A stretch of DNA of 64,000 nucleotides. Origin: Adiantum capillus-veneris. Lineage: Eukaryota > Streptophyta > Polypodiopsida > Polypodiales > Pteridaceae. Shown in pieces: positions 41,622 to 52,900 of the stretch. The notes beneath the pieces are model-generated. The model ran no database searches. It was not told the origin of the DNA and saw nothing but the letters and a program-made list of their open reading frames with translations. Every line of letters starts with the position of its first letter. Within the stretch, counting starts at the first letter, position 1. The DNA is taken from positions 44,820,598-44,884,597 of the forward strand of contig CM043962.1 of the NCBI GenBank assembly GCA_014529385.2, read 5' to 3'. The position numbers and the translations under genes are program-made.

Positions 41622-42322
41622 TGCCCTGCATTAAGCTCGAGTAGCACTCTATGATACTTTGTGGTGCATTTTGAAATGTAGGAAAGGTAGAGAAGGAAGG
41701 TGTGTGTGTTGAAAAGGAGTTTGTTTTGCTGCTGTGTACTGTTTTTGTTAATAAGGTGTTGAAAGGTACTCTGTTTTGTGTTTTATTTGTGATAAGGTGT
41801 TAGAATTAAGGTAGTAAATGCATAATGTTAGTTATATGTAAAGTATAGTAAGTAGTTTTGTTAGCTAATGAGTTGTTGTAGTAGTGTGTTAGTGTGTAAC
41901 AGTAGTTGTACTAGTTGTAAGTAGGTAGGTTAGGTGTGTGTGTGCTCGCGTGCACAGCACGGCCGCGGTGACCTTATCCAAAAAAAAAAGGTAGGACCGG
42001 GATTGGGAATATCCCCTAGACCAAAGCCCAAGTCCACGCTCAGACTCAGGCCTCAGTCCCCTTTTAAAATTACGTATTTTAGCCTCACGTGTAGGTAAAA
42101 ATTGACCTTTTTGAGGACCAATGGAGCTTCGGGTAACCGAACGCTGTGTTGTAAAGTACACCACAACCCTCTGAGAGATATGCTTATTTCAAGTTATCAC
42201 ATGCTCTAATCCAAAAACCGATCATTAAAAAACATCAAAAAACGAGTGAAAATGGACGCCTAAAAAAGTAAGCGGTTAACCTTCAAGGTTATTCGTCGAC
42301 GCTTGTAGGGTGCCAAAGGCAC
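41622..42322 (+). other. Gypsy-B1 leader
   Basis: Non-coding leader. Its start (CTGCATTAAGCTCGAGTAGC) and its end (CTTGTAGGGTGCCAAAGGCAC) match the B2 leader; the middle is diverged and GT-rich. Confidence 0.6.
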
Positions 42323-42849
42323 ATGCATCTGCACTCTGGTCATGAACTAGAGACGGAGCAACTAGAGAGCATTTCGACTTACGCGAGTTCTCAATATCCA
42401 CCTACCTTAGGTTCCGGGCCCAGGTTCCAGGCCCTCAGCAGGGACCCAAGGTAGTACAAACCAAGACCCAAACATGGCGGTTAGTGACTCTTCCTCTGAC
42501 TACGACGTCATGGAGGGTTACCAAATGCCTAATCCTGATAGCTCAAGCCAAGACATGCATGCCATGGGCCCACGGTCCGGGCCGAACGTGCTTAGCCGCT
42601 TGAAGGAAACCTTTAGTAGAGCCACTTGCTCCGAACATGGAGCTGACGATGTAAATGAGGGGGTGGGGAAGTAAATTCGCCATTCAATACCAACGTAGAC
42701 CCTATGCCCTTAGAGAATGTGCACGTGAATACTCCATTCACTGCAACCCCTGACTCTTCAGAGCTATTCCCCTCTGAGGTCATATTACCTGATCGTAGAA
42801 GCCCTGCCGAAGTACAAGAGGTTGAGCGATATATCATTGTGGCTAGGGA
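42323..42849 (+). pseudogene. gag: Gypsy-B1 gag, N-terminal piece
   Basis: The ATG at 42323 (MHLHSGHELETEQLES) matches the B2 gag start MYLRSGRVLESEQLAS. A TAG near 42451 and frame changes break it. The later part (VSDSSSDYDVMEGYQM, NVLSRLKETFSRATCSE) again matches B2 (ASDSSSDYDIMEDH, FSRLMETFSRAARSE). This region is clearly more diverged from B2 than the later gag. It stops at 42849, where the nested LTR element begins. Confidence 0.8.
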
Positions 42850-43168
42850 TGTAAAGTGTGAGCTTTGTCCTAAGGTGTGAGTCAAGGGGAGGAGAGTGGA
42901 TTTATCCCACATACTGTGGAGCAAGACTGTAGAGCTACTTAAAACTCATTTCTTGAGTCAATAAACAACAACTTCATTTTCACTACATGCTTGTCTATGG
43001 TGAGCTTTTGCTAAGCTAAGTCAATACTCAAGATTGTGTTTATGAGTCCAAGATAATCCTATCTTGGAACCTAATTCACTTGAGTGATAACCTTGCTTAC
43101 ACACACTCACACACTTGCACCATGTTTCTCTTTCATCCACCATAGCTAGCACGATCCAACTCCTAACA
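42850..43168 (+). mobile_element. 5' LTR of the nested element
   Basis: 319 bp, TG...CA ends, followed by TT and the PBS. The matching 3' LTR has few substitutions and one or two small indels (for example CATTTTCACTACATGC versus CATTTTGCATTACATGC). Confidence 0.93.
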
Positions 43169-43181
43169 TTTGGTATCAGAG

Positions 43182-45141
43182 TCATGGTGTGCTAGCTAGG
43201 ATTTTCATTATGCATTAGTGTGTGTTAATCATTAGCATCTCCGTTAGCTTCTATTAGCACTTCTTAATCGTTTTCTTTTTTTTTTGAGTCCTTAATCTAT
43301 CATCACCTATCTCCTTCCACCTCTAATAATCATCACTTAGTAATCACTAGAATAATTAGTTGTGAGCAAGCTCATGGGTTTGATTCCTATGAACCACTAC
43401 TCTCACTAGTTAATCTTGGTGGTCAATTCAGTAATCTTTAGATTCAACCTCTTCAATTTGTGTACATTAAGTGTCATTTCCCCCCAATTTTCACTTGCAA
43501 TTAATCTCTTTAGCTTCACCATTAAGCTTCATCACCCTCGTCATCTCGAAGCACTCCTCAAACCTATCCATAGAGTCCCTAAGTTCCCCATTCTGACAAG
43601 GGAAGCCCGTTCAATTTTTTTCTCTAAAAATAGGTGTGTGTGTTATGTGTGTGTGTGTGGAAAGCCTGCTGATTTTTGGTTAAGAATTAAATTTTCGGAG
43701 GCATTGCACAAGCAAGACCATGGGGCTTGGTGGCTAGCTCAAATTGGAAAGGCTATTGTTGGCATTGAGGTTGCGTGGTCAAACACCCTTGCCTAATTCG
43801 GGGAGACTGGGCGGACATCAATCGGACTTCAAATCGGCTTTTTTGAGGAATCGGGTCCACTGGAGAGGAGTCCCACTTCCACACACAACCGGCAGCAGAC
43901 TTCAACAGTGGTGATAAGTTGAAATTTAGTCGGCCGGTGGGTCCGCTGGGATAGATACCCACGCACGCCTTGCAAGCAAGCCCTTTTCCCCTAAAGCTCT
44001 TGATTGGCCCTACTTCCCGCGCTGCTCCAAGGAATTTTTGAGGGCTTTTAAGCCCCTGCTCCCACGGTGCTGCTCCTCGCCAAGGCTGCATAAGCCCCAT
44101 TTCCCACAGCCCACTGCCTCAAGTTTCCAAGAGTTCCCACAGGCCTCAAGTTTCCTGCTCCCGCGGAGTAGAAATCCCAAGAGATCCAAAGCTTCAAATC
44201 TCAAGGCATTACTCCCACTAAAGCTGTAGCGAAGTTTTGCAAAGCTTCTACACCGGCATTCAAAGGCGGCTTCTTCGAGCGTACAAATCTTTTAAAAGGG
44301 GGAGCTCCAAAGGCATCCAAAGCCAACTTCGAAGGTAGATTCCAATCATCAAAGAAGAACTCAAGGCTGTGAAGGGTGACTTCACCTCGAGTGAAGAGGT
44401 ACTTCACATTTTATTACAAAGACATTAAAATTGGAATCTTGCAGCCAAGCACAACAAATTTCTTGCAATGTATGTAATTATATTTGTTTACATGGATGAC
44501 ATTATGTGCTTTTGTAATGGGATAGACATTAGCATCGGAGAGTCTCCAAATTGCTAAAATCCCTCCATGTGTGAAGAATTTGTGACAAAGTGTATGAGAA
44601 ACACCGCATGATTGGGCTCTCGGAGTATGACCAAGATGGAAGAGAGCATTAATTTTTGCATAAACCTTTTCATAGGATATTTTAGCATATTGTTGCATGT
44701 CATTATGACGCATGGAATAAAGCCTGATTGTACCACAAAAAGGGGACAGAAGTACTCGTTCGAGGGGAGGATACGAAGTCAGACCATGAAGCAGTTGAAA
44801 GCAACAGCAGAAGCAACGAAGGCAACAGACCTGACAGAGGTCAGCTCACATAGTAGAAGACAAAAAGGACGAAGAGGAAGGGAGCGTTTGGGAAGACCCA
44901 TTTTGAAGATGCAGACTCTCTACTTGTAGAGGAGGACTTTTTCCTGTGTGGATACCAGCTTACCATCCTGTGTGGACATCACCATCCTTTGTGGATATTT
45001 CTTGTGTGGATTTTACCATCCTGTGTGGATATCACCATCCTTTGTGGACTTTATTTTATCATGTGGATATCACCATCCTATGTGGATTTTGTTAGCCTGT
45101 GTGGATCATGCATCTTCAGTATCTTGTCTTAGTCCAAACCT
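43182..45141 (+). other. Interior of the nested element
   Basis: Frames such as 43416-43796 and 44612-44929 carry no transposon motif. At 44940-45115 the sequence is a run of units close to TGTGTGGATATCACCATCC, a minisatellite of roughly 20-25 bp units just before the polypurine tract. Nothing suggests an enzyme. Confidence 0.7.
44940..45115 (+). repeat. Degenerate minisatellite before the nested 3' LTR
   Basis: About seven or eight imperfect units built on TGTGTGGAT and CACCATCC. It lies just upstream of the polypurine tract. Confidence 0.8.
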
Positions 45142-45153
45142 CAAGGGGAGGAT

Positions 45154-45471
45154 TGTAAAGTGTGAGCTTTGTCCTAAGGTGTGAGTCAAGGGGAGGAGTG
45201 GATTTATCCCACATACTGTGGAGCAAGGCTGTAGAGCTACTTAAAGCTCATTTCTTGAGTCAATAAACAACAACTTCATTTTGCATTACATGCTTGTCTA
45301 TGGTGAGCTTGTGCTAAGCTAAGTCAATACTCAAGATTGTGTTTATGAGTACAAGCTAATCCTATCTTGGAACCTAATTCACTTGAGTGATAACATTGCT
45401 TACACACACTCACACACTTGCACCATGTTTCTCTTTCATCCACCATAGCTAGCACGATCCAATTCCTAACA
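45154..45471 (+). mobile_element. 3' LTR of the nested element
   Basis: 318 bp, starts TGTAAAGTGTGAGC after CAAGGGGAGGAT and ends TTCCTAACA before AGGAA. Confidence 0.93.
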
Positions 45472-46005
45472 AGGAAAAAGGAAATTGAGAGCTTACGCAA
45501 GGCAGAGCAACAAAGAGAGTTAAAAGCAAAAGCTCCTATGTCAAAATCATTCTTAGGAGAGCAATCGAGTGCTCCTAAATTAGTGACCACTAAGGGTCAA
45601 CCCATAGAGAGCCACATTGCATCCAGTTCAAGGACACCACTAGCACCTCAATCCTAGATGGAGCGTTCTTAAATGAGAACTGGGAGTACAAACTACAAAC
45701 GAAAACTCTAACTGACCTATACACAGGTCACACCTATCAAGTGGGTTGGTTAGATGTCCTACAATCCACAACGGGCGGTACTAGTGTGGAGGATCAACAA
45801 CAAAGAGTTTGTGAGGTCATCCATAGGGTTCTTGAGTTAGAGAGACGGAACAAGGGGATCAACATGCCTTCAATGGGTCTCATGAGATTCTTGGATACAG
45901 GGAAGGCTAAACAACCAACCTTATCGCAAATGGAGATTCCCTCGGTAAGTCGGATGGATCCTCCAAAGCTTTACTTTTCCAAGTCTAGCTCATCTTTCCC
46001 TTGAT
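45472..46005 (+). pseudogene. gag: Gypsy-B1 gag, middle piece
   Basis: It resumes gag after the nested element. KLVTTKGQPIESHIASSSRT and then, in other frames, ENWEYKLQTKTLTDLYTGHT and HRVLELERRNKGINMPSMG match B2 residues (ENWKYDLHTETLTDLYMGYT, HRIIQSERQNRGMNIPSTG). Similarity to B2 is moderate up to about 45966 and then becomes near identity. Compared with B2, about 45 bp are missing at the switch (after MDPPK). Confidence 0.75.
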
Positions 46006-47709
46006 GACACCACGGGCTACCATGCCTACCCCAATGATGGGCATGCCAAGAAACATGCCATGGACCTCATTTGTTAGTAAAGCACCACTACATGGTAGCT
46101 CAATGCATGCAACAGTACCTACAAGTGTGTACCATCGTATACACCCATGGGTCCTCGTACTCATGTAGTTCCTACCCCTCCCATTGTTTCAACTACCTAT
46201 GCTCCACAACCACAACACCCAAGTTCTTATTTCCATGGGACTATACCGGCTAGCATTAGCATGTCACATCCGAAGTCTGCTATGCCTAGGGCCACACATA
46301 TGAACTTTGGGCCACCACATGGCACAACATCGTGCCAAACATAGAACCCAAGGGCTTCCTATGCGCCAAGCCCAATGCCAATACCTACTCCACATATAGT
46401 CTCTGGAGAGCCTTCACCCATGGTGCCTGCTCACTTAGGTGACTTGGCAACATTTGCTCAAGCTATTGGTCGATCTATTGCTGAGAATATGTGTAACACG
46501 CCTGATAGAGAGCCTAGAAGTAAGGCAGTACAAATAGCCAAGCTCACACAAAAATTTAGTGGAGTTAGAAAGCATATTGAAGTGTTTGAACAAATATGCA
46601 ATTCTCTAGGAGAACACAATGACCTGCATAAGAGTAATGCTTTAGGCCTAACCTTAAGTGAGAAGGCTGGGGATTGGTATAGAACCCTAAGGGTGGAAAA
46701 AAAAACAAATTACCCTACTCTTAGGAGACTGTTCTTAAAAGAATACATACAAGAGGGAGTGCTTTGCGGTGTAGCCTCTCAGCTCCAGAAAGACCAACGA
46801 GAGGAAGGAGAGTCGATGAGAGACTTTATTAGTCGCTTGAAGCATTTGAGTTCTTGTTGTAATCCAAATGAGCGCTTCAATAATAATTAATTGCTTGATA
46901 GATTCATTAGGGAATTACGACATGAGGATATCTACAATGGCCTAGTCATTAGAGGTATCACCACTTGGGAAGCAGTCACCACCAATGCGATCCAATTGGA
47001 GGATAATTTAATGATTCAAGGAGAAAGAGTGTCTCTTGAGCCTAAATCTATTAGCTCCCAAGCATCGGGGCATCAACCACTGACCCTAAAGCCTACTGCT
47101 AAGGAGCCAAAGATATCTGAGATGACTTTAGCAGATCTCACCGAGGCCATTCAAGAGAGTCTTAGAGACAATTGTGCTCCGCAAAACAATCATATGTATC
47201 CAAGAAGGGAGCAATAATGTTGCTCAGTATGCTATGGACCGCATAGTACCAATGAATGCCCTACTTTTAGAGTAAAATTCAATGGGAATTGCAATGCCTG
47301 TGGGAGGTATGGTCATCAAACTAAGGATTGCATAGTATTTAAGCGCGTGATGTCCAATAGACCAACCTTAGCATGGACAGACACACCTCGAGTGCCTGCA
47401 TTGATGCTGGCCCCACCTCTTGAACAACCATCACAACACATGGTCCCTAGGGCCCAAAATGTTGTTCAAACAACACCCTTACCACCACTAGTGCTAGGAC
47501 CGCAACCACCACATCCAAGAATCACTTATGTGAATCAAGTAGGTTGTGAGTCATCCATTGCTTGTTTGGAAGGCTGTGAGGAAGATATAGACCCTAATAT
47601 TTCCTATGGGATGGATGCGCTTGAAGAAAGTCCACAATACTACATGGAGGACTATTGGGGACAAGTCAAACCTGTCTATCACGTAGATGCTCTTGCTGCA
47701 AGAGGCTAA
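46006..47709 (+). pseudogene. gag: Gypsy-B1 gag capsid core and zinc knuckles
   Basis: The capsid core reads HLGDLATFAQAIGRSIAENM, QIAKLTQKFSG, HIEVFEQICNSLGEHNDLHK, LSEKAGDWYRTLRVE and MRDFISRLKHLSSCCNPNER. After a TAA at 46888-46890 (CAA in B2) it continues FIRELRHEDIYNGLVIRGIT. Two zinc-knuckle regions follow in broken frames around 47220-47335 (CNACGRYGHQTKDC), then a Pro-rich spacer. TAA at 47215 and at 47707-47709 (CAC and CAA in B2) are further breaks. Most changes relative to B2 are C to T. Confidence 0.85.
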
Positions 47710-48754
47710 AATATCAATTACACTGCTAAGAGACCACCTCTTCAATGCTATGAGTGTGGAGGTCCACATCGTGTGGCCAAGTGTCCTATTAGGCTACAAA
47801 ATAATGCCACACTAATGCAAACCAATCAAGCGAGCACATCTACAATGCCAATACTCATGTGTAATCAATGTGGCATAGATCATTTGATTGCCCAATGTAC
47901 AAATAATCCAAATGCATCAAAGATAACGCCATTAAACTGGATTGAGGTTACCGAGGAGCCATCACAAAGTACACCTGTGGTACCAGTAAACGTACTCACA
48001 CGATCGATGCTCCAAAAAAAAAATTATATTCTTGAGGAAAGAGACACGGCATCAATTGCCCAATCTCAAAAAAAGAAGAAAACACGAAGGAAGAGATCGC
48101 AAAAAGCAGGGAAGTTAGACCCCAATTCAAAGACCAACATAGGGACTATTGACGACCCCGTATATATGAACAATGTTGAAGAGGATTCTGATTCAGGTGA
48201 AACCATGGAGACCAAAACAACCACTAACATAGAAACCAACAACTTCATGAGCCACAGTGGCCAGGATCCAAGAAGAAGATAGGAACTTATCCAAACCCTA
48301 CAGAGGAGATCGAGCGAGTCAAGCAATCAAGGAGTTTGGTAGAAGATACCCAAAGGGATCTAGAACTAGCACCTAGGCAGATCCAGATTACAGACACCAT
48401 GTTCCCTATGCAACAACAACCTCACCAAGTCCATAGACCCTTAGCCATACCTAGTGTCATCCAAGAAGAAAGTGACTTAAAGTCATGGGAAAGTGAGTGT
48501 ACTCACTTCTTTGATGGAAAGAATGTTTACAGAGGGACTACCTGATCCTATCGAAGAAATGGAGATCCCATCTTCCCCACGTCAAGGGAGTGAACCCAAA
48601 GGCTCCGTTAAACATTGCCAAACTGATGGATTTCATGTCTTCAAAAGTTAGAATCACCATCATGTCCAAACTATATAAAGACCCTGAGCTAGTCTCAGAT
48701 CTTCGAGCTTTCCTCAATTGAGAACTGAAGTTTGGGCTACCACAATTTGCACAA
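47710..48754 (+). pseudogene. gag: Gypsy-B1 gag end with zinc knuckles and linker
   Basis: Two more knuckles occur: CYECGGPHRVAKC and CNQCGIDHLIAQC, both C-X2-C-X3-H-X4-C. A Lys/Arg-rich stretch follows (KKKKTRRKRSQKAGKLD), then an acidic one (NNVEEDSDSGETMET). A frameshift lies near 48240, where B2 has extra bases, and a TGA at about 48718 replaces GGA. The B2 copy is open here except for two TGA codons. Confidence 0.75.
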
Positions 48755-49246
48755 ATGGATGGAGCTGGGGAGATGCCCATAGAGGAGGAACACTTAGATC
48801 TACAACCCAACCTAAATGAGAACCTTGTGGTAGAAATACCTGTTAACAAGTTGGGACAATACTTTGAGGGTGATGAATCCAATGCGACCATACTAATCAC
48901 TACTAAGGGATTAATTGTGAAGGGAATCCTTGATGGTGGCGCTGGGATTAGGATTGTGACTAAAAATTGCTGGGAAACTATGGGAAGACCTCACGTTGCG
49001 ACCACAACCATAGTAGTGAAGATTGCTAATGGGTCTATTGTTAAACCTATTGGGATGCTAGAAGATCTCAAGATCAAGGTCTTTGGACATAAAATAAGAG
49101 TTACCTTCATTGTTATGGATTTCTCCAAGCACACTATGGAATCAGAGATGATCTTAGGACGTCCTTTCATGAGGAAGCAAAAATGGTGCATGACTGGTCT
49201 AAAAACCATGTCTACTTGCAATTCCCAGATTTTGTTATTCGAGTAG
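48755..49246 (+). pseudogene. Gypsy-B1 aspartic protease with DGG box
   Basis: A retropepsin-like domain. ILDGGAGIRIVTKNCWETMG holds the active-site box, DGG at 48932-48940, and MILGRPFMRKQKW is the C-terminal motif. The catalytic aspartate is kept, but the usual Ser or Thr after it is Gly. Gypsy-A has DSG at the same place. The frame leaves homology after RKQ at about 49181: the residues VHDWSKNHVYLQFPDFV lie in the -1 register, and B2 shows the same shift. Near identity with B2 (about 99 percent by eye) continues past the stop. Confidence 0.85.
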
Positions 49247-49975
49247 ATCGCGTACTGGTAGAGCACATCCCCTAGGAAACAGGTTTATAATTGATCATAG
49301 ATCTGACAACACAGTTCACTCGGCCCCATTGCAGTATTGTTACACATGTAAAGTGGACACTGATGTTGGGGAAGATTCTCCTTATATGGATGTACTACCT
49401 GGGATGACTGAGTCGGACAATGTGGATTGGGTCCACCTAGTAGCAACCATAGACACTTGGGAAAATAGGGGGACGACCTTGGTAACACCTGATGGGGATG
49501 AAATGCCACCAGTCGTACCCTTAAATATGCTAGAAGCAATGCATGTAGCTTCTGGCAAGACTCATCCTAATATAACAAAGAAAACATACAAGTGGGTCCC
49601 TAAAGCTTCTTTAGCGACCATAGCTAGTGCTAAAAAATAGGATCCTTGTAAGAAACGTCCTACTCGCTCCAAGAAATGTAAGGAAACATGGTGTTAGATT
49701 CCTAAACGACTATTGGAAGCCCAAGGCCACTATCAAGGAAATGATAAAATCTGGGTGCCAAAACGTAAATTGTGTTCTTACCTGTCAGCTAAACAATGTG
49801 TGCCCAATCCTGTAGCTCCAAAACGAATTGACGATCGTGGAAAGAAAAAAATCACAGAATGCTACACACCCGCTCCAAAGCTAGTTTGGGTACCGAAGAA
49901 AGAACGATTTGTTCCACCTAGCTCAGGAAGGGGGGAGTCCCCCAAAAGGTATGATCTACCCAAGGAAGGGGGGAG
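49247..49975 (+). pseudogene. Gypsy-B1 post-protease tail with WVPK repeats
   Basis: Up to about 49555 the sequence equals the B2 protease-RT linker (QYCYTCKVDTDVGEDSPYMD, VDWVHLVATIDTWENRG). After that it is unrelated to B2. The translation shows four related basic motifs: YKWVPKASL, IPKRLL (after W-C and a stop), IWVPKRKL and LVWVPKKERF. They are spaced about 30-45 residues apart and interrupted by stops. Two GGAAGGGGGGAGT purine tracts end the stretch at 49926-49975. The role of the WVPK repeats is unknown. Confidence 0.6.
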
Positions 49976-52900
49976 TGTTTGCTGACATCCATCATTGAAT
50001 TATTTCCCTCTTACCCTTTTTCCCTGACCTTTCAATCACCAATCTTAGGGAATGTATATATAAAGCCTTATACTCACAAAAAAGAAAAATAGTGAAGACC
50101 AAGAGCAATTAGCAAACAAGTATGCATAATAAAAGTCAAAACATTGACCCAGACCTACACATTCACATCCGGTACACTGAAACAGAAACCTACGTCATTA
50201 AACACCTTTGATCCTCATCACTCAAGTGATGGAGGGTAGGTAGGATTAGTACGATAGGAGTGTACTTGTTTTAGAGTTTATTGATCAACAAAGTTCTTTC
50301 TTCCCACTGATGTGCCTCCTAGATGTAATCTTTGTGTTTCCTTGTGTGTACAGGAACGTGTTGTTGTTGTTAGGATTTGGACCTTCATGGAATCTTTCTC
50401 TTGTTCACTCTTCAAACCAAGCGTGATCATCAACACAAACAGGTGTTTCTTGTCCATTAGCATTGTCCCTTATCTTTTTTGCATCTATGTTTGTCTGCTT
50501 TAATTGTGATTGGTAGCATAATTGTAACATTTAATGGCCTAATAACTTGTGTGTAGCGGAAATGAGCATGAACATAGTGGGCATTTCATTAGAATAGATT
50601 CCTAATGAGAATTACAAGAGTGCTTGGGTGGAGAGAGCAAAAAAAATCATAATACCTAGTTAGATAGCATCAACAATAGTTTCAAAAGAGAGAGAAATTA
50701 AGCTAATGACAACAGTTGAGGACCGGATTTTCATGGAGCCGGTCCCCCCTCCAAAAGGCTTTGTATTATGGTTTCTCCCATCAAGATAGACATTGTACAA
50801 TACAATTATTTGTGTTCCTTCAAGACTAGCTAGTGCAATGAAGATGAAAGCTTCATGCACTAAGCAAAACACTTAGCAAACACAACTTGAATTATCCCCG
50901 TTATCAGACCCAAGACCTCACACACCTTCGAAGATGGTGAGAGCTAGCAAGGTATGAGAGTAGATTGAGAGGAAGAAGGAGTATCTTACGAGAAAGATGT
51001 ACATCTCCTCACATAATCACTCATATTAGCATAGCTTAGCTTAGTAATTAGCTTGGTAGAGGAGATGAGCATGCATTGAAGCTTGGCTCTTGGTTGGATT
51101 TGAATCCACATGCCAAGAGTGTGTTGATGTAGGCTTCTATCTCACAAGCTTGGAGTAGGTAATGAGCTCTCCATTAAAGCTTGGGAAGAGATAGTCTTCT
51201 CTTTCTTCACACATGAGATTGTGTGAGTGTGTGTGTGTTAATGCCTTGCAAAAATCAGCCCCCTCTCTCTCTTGGGCGAGCCCTCTTGCTATTTGCTCTT
51301 GCTGAGCCCTCATTGGCTCTCCCAAAGTAGCCAATGACTATTAAGCAGCATAAGTGATAGCCTTCTGACATGTGTCCCCCTTTCCCCTTTTGTGAGAGCT
51401 TTAGGTAATTAAATAATTAAACTAAACTCTCATTGGACCCCTTTGCCTCCTGGCCAATAGGAATCAGGCAAGCCATTGGGCTCCTGAATGCTCATTGGAC
51501 CCCTTGTGAGACTACCCAATAGTCTTCTACAAGACTTAATTCTCATTGGTTTCTTTTTTTAAATGTTTTTAAATTAATTAAACTAGATTTACTCTAGCTT
51601 AATTCTCATTGGTCCACTTCAAGGGTCATCTAATAGAAACTGGGCACACCTTGTGGGCATCTTGCCTAGGGAGCTGACATGTGTCCCTCATTCCCTTTGT
51701 GTAAAGGGAGCCTGTGTGTGTGTGTGTGGCTTTCTCTCTCATCCCCTACCTTTAGGGCTCACCCCCTCCCATGTAGCGATATGTGTTGACTTTGGAGAGC
51801 ACACAAAGCATCCAATTCCCCCTAAGCTTTAACCCTTTGGACACAACCTTTGAATTTTGGAACCTTAGCATTTTGGAAGTCTTAATGGGCTGAACCTTAG
51901 GGTCTTTTTAGCCCATTCTTGCACATGGCTCTTTTGCAGATTGCCCCCCCCCTTTGGATCCCTATTTTCCCTCCTTTGGATCCCTACTGTGGCCGGTCTG
52001 CTAGCTTAACCAATATTCTAACCTTTTCTCCCCTGGCACTTCCCCACATTAAATGATCAATTTAATATGAGAAAATCTTTTAGGAGAATTAGATATTGAT
52101 TAGTATGACAATAATATTCAACACATTTTCTTAGTATCAAACATTAAATTCAATGGAGTTTTTTGTCATAATCACTTGTCTAGGTTTAAAAATCAAGCAG
52201 TCCGACTAAGCTAGTTTAACCAAGCTAGGCGTTAGAGATTTTCTCTTCATACCATGGGGCATTAATGCCTTCCTAATAATCAATGGTTACTTAGGTTCTT
52301 AATCCGATTTAGGCAGCATTGTGTGAAATGTACTAGGGCTTTCTAGTGGGCTTAGTCCATATTGACCTTTAGCTTAAGTATTATAAAGGGAGTTTACTAG
52401 TGTGATGAGCCTAGGGAGGGTAACGATGTTATATGACCCCCCAAAGTTACAAAGTTAAAATGCTGAAAATGAACGAATCAAAAAATTTAAAATCAAAGTG
52501 TCATAGCGTAAAATCTTAAGCTGGAAGAGAAATCTCAGCTTGATTTGGTACTCCACTCACATGTATCGCCTATGATACTAGAGCCCTAGAGGTTCCCAGT
52601 GTGGGCACTTTTCCTTGAAAAGTAAAAAACCCAAGGCATACAAAATAAGCACACACATCAAAATTGACTTTGGGGGGTCAAAGAAAAGGAAATAAGTCAG
52701 GTGATGATTTCATGAGCAATTCCTTTTATCGTAGCTTAACTACAAGGTCTTCTAGGTATAGCCTCTAGTCACTCGGACATGAAATACTTATCTCTCGTGA
52801 TTAAACAACTTAATTGACCAAAGAAAATTGAGAAGCTTGCCCACGGTATTAATAGTCGATCTCTAGTGCCTTTCGCCCATTGAATTAGCGACCCCGGACT

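Larger units (their letters stand above)
42850..45471 (+). mobile_element. Nested non-autonomous LTR element (LARD-like)
   Basis: Two LTRs, 42850-43168 (319 bp) and 45154-45471 (318 bp), both start TGTAAAGTGTGAGC and end CCTAACA. Flanks are AGGGA (42845-42849) and AGGAA (45472-45476), a target duplication with one mismatch. A tRNA-Met PBS (TGGTATCAGAG) is at 43171-43181 and a polypurine tract (CAAGGGGAGGAT) at 45142-45153. The 2-kb interior has no recognisable gag or pol. Gag of Gypsy-B1 continues on the other side, which proves the nesting. Confidence 0.92.

Noticed and set aside
43416-43796. 126-codon frame inside the nested element
   Set aside because: No transposon or host motif, and it overlaps a low-complexity GT run.
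49182-49192. Programmed -1 frameshift at CAAAAAT in Gypsy-B
   Set aside because: Not a standard slippery heptamer, and a second frameshift and a stop follow within 90 bases. It is kept only as a shared-defect finding.
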